Below are positions 63,393 through 64,000 of a stretch of DNA of 64,000 bases, one piece after another. The stretch covers positions 992,001 through 1,056,000 of the forward strand of contig JALHQT010000001.1 in assembly GCA_022841825.1 (NCBI GenBank), in the 5' to 3' direction. The notes below the pieces were generated by a model that searched no databases, was not told the DNA's origin, and saw only the letters and a program-made list of their open reading frames with translations. The number at the start of each line of letters is the position of its first letter. Positions within the stretch are counted from its first letter, which is position 1. The position numbers and the translations under genes are program-made. The DNA comes from Anaerolineae bacterium. GTDB taxonomy: Bacteria; Chloroflexota; Anaerolineae; Aggregatilineales; Phototrophicaceae.

Positions 63393-64000
63393 TTGTACTC
63401 GTCCTTCTTGCCGCCATAGTACGTCTCTTTGAAGAGCGTCTCCATCTCATCGGCTTCCGAGGGACGCTCCGCTTCTCCTGCAACCAGTGGATGGGCGATC
63501 TCGCGGTCAGCGATCACCAGCCCATCTCGCAGCATGATGATGCGCCGCGTATGGCGAGCGATCCAGGGGTCGTGCGTGACGAAGACGACAGTGATCCCTT
63601 GTTCGCGATTGAGGCGCTGGAAAATCTGCATCACCTCTGACCCGCTTCGCGAGTCGAGGTTGCCGGTTGGCTCATCCGCAAGGATCATTGCCGGCTCATT
63701 CACCAGCGCACGCGCGATAGCAACACGCTGCTGCTGCCCGCCCGAAAGCTCGCTTGGCAGATGATCGAGACGGTTGCCCAAGCCAACCGACTCTAAAGCG
63801 GCAGCCGCACGCTTGGCGCGTCCACCCGCCCCGCCATAGATCAACGGCAGTTCCACCTGCCGAAGCGCACTGGTACGCTTGAGCAGATTAAAGCTCTGAA
63901 AGACGAACCCGATCTTCTTATTGCGCACCCGCGCCAGGTCACCCTCGCTCAATTTGCTGACGTTTTCGCCGTCCAGGTAGTACTCGCCCTGGCTCGGCTG
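63389..64000 (-). CDS. MacB/LolD-type ABC transporter ATPase, 5' end missing
   Basis: The frame is open to the window end, so only the C-terminal 203 residues are seen. Present are the Q-loop '[20 protein letters not shown]', the signature '[16 protein letters not shown]', Walker B '[14 protein letters not shown]' and the H-loop '[14 protein letters not shown]'. Walker A lies outside the window. The sequence belongs to the MacB/LolD group, which works with FtsX-type permeases. It is the first of three coupled genes. Confidence 0.93.
   Translation of the reverse strand, partial: QPSQGEYYLDGENVSKLSEGDLARVRNKKIGFVFQSFNLLKRTSALRQVELPLIYGGAGGRAKRAAAALESVGLGNRLDHLPSELSGGQQQRVAIARALVNEPAMILADEPTGNLDSRSGSEVMQIFQRLNREQGITVVFVTHDPWIARHTRRIIMLRDGLVIADREIAHPLVAGEAERPSEADEMETLFKETYYGGKKDEYN

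Noticed and set aside
1-64000. CRISPR arrays, insertion sequences, prophage genes
   Set aside because: Read through without finding regularly spaced direct repeats, terminal inverted repeats with a transposase, or phage structural genes.

Overview
The window is a 64 kb piece of a bacterial chromosome with moderately high GC and dense coding. It encodes about 49 protein genes, two of them cut by the window ends, and one tRNA-Leu(UAG). Several traits together suggest Chloroflexota, perhaps Anaerolineae-like: a membrane pyrophosphatase, LysM/YkuD and M23 cell-wall proteins, many extracytoplasmic proteins with Pro/Thr linkers and 'PTxPTAT'-type tracts, a BTAD regulator, an FHA-winged-helix fusion, a Bacteroidetes-like serine-palmitoyltransferase homologue, and large kinase/STAND proteins. 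This placement is inferred from gene content. No rRNA, CRISPR array, transposase or phage gene was seen.

Layout. 1-8.1 kb is mixed metabolism: the end of a double solute-binding protein, a small GNAT protein, an EamA transporter, Mn/Fe superoxide dismutase, an SDR epimerase, an unknown membrane-anchored protein, a class II fumarase/aspartase and an orphan PAS histidine kinase. 8.1-17.6 kb is a signalling or conflict block. It holds a Ser/Thr kinase-AAA-TPR protein convergent with a two-gene operon of a TIR-NACHT-HEAT protein and a TIR-TPR-SUMF1 protein. 17.7-25.4 kb holds a GT39-type membrane protein, a secreted beta-propeller, and a tight operon of Gfo/Idh/MocA oxidoreductase, rhodanese sulfurtransferase and a long prokaryotic Argonaute. 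The Argonaute's PIWI catalytic residues look broken.

25.4-38.6 kb holds a PLP alpha-oxoamine synthase, a polysaccharide deacetylase, small membrane proteins, and a small protein with a histone-H1-like lysine-rich tail. It continues with FHA-winged helix, the yraN-miaA operon, hppA, a second glycosyltransferase-like membrane protein, and a lipoprotein glycoside hydrolase paired with an SH3/propeller protein. 38.7-47.9 kb is mostly core information and regulation: gyrA, a BTAD regulator, bifunctional rel, moeA, a VKOR homologue and an S1-domain protein.

47.9-55.9 kb is an envelope block: a lipoprotein, a PPC-repeat protein, an M23 peptidase, a TolB-like propeller and a LysM-YkuD transpeptidase. 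55.9-64 kb has the tig-clpP-clpX protein quality-control operon, the tRNA, a permuted papain-like protein, a MarR/GbsR-type regulator, and a MacB-type ABC operon whose first permease appears to start at CTG.

The most interesting material is the Argonaute operon and the paired TIR proteins about 6 kb away. Both have the look of immune or conflict systems, but their function cannot be proven from this sequence.
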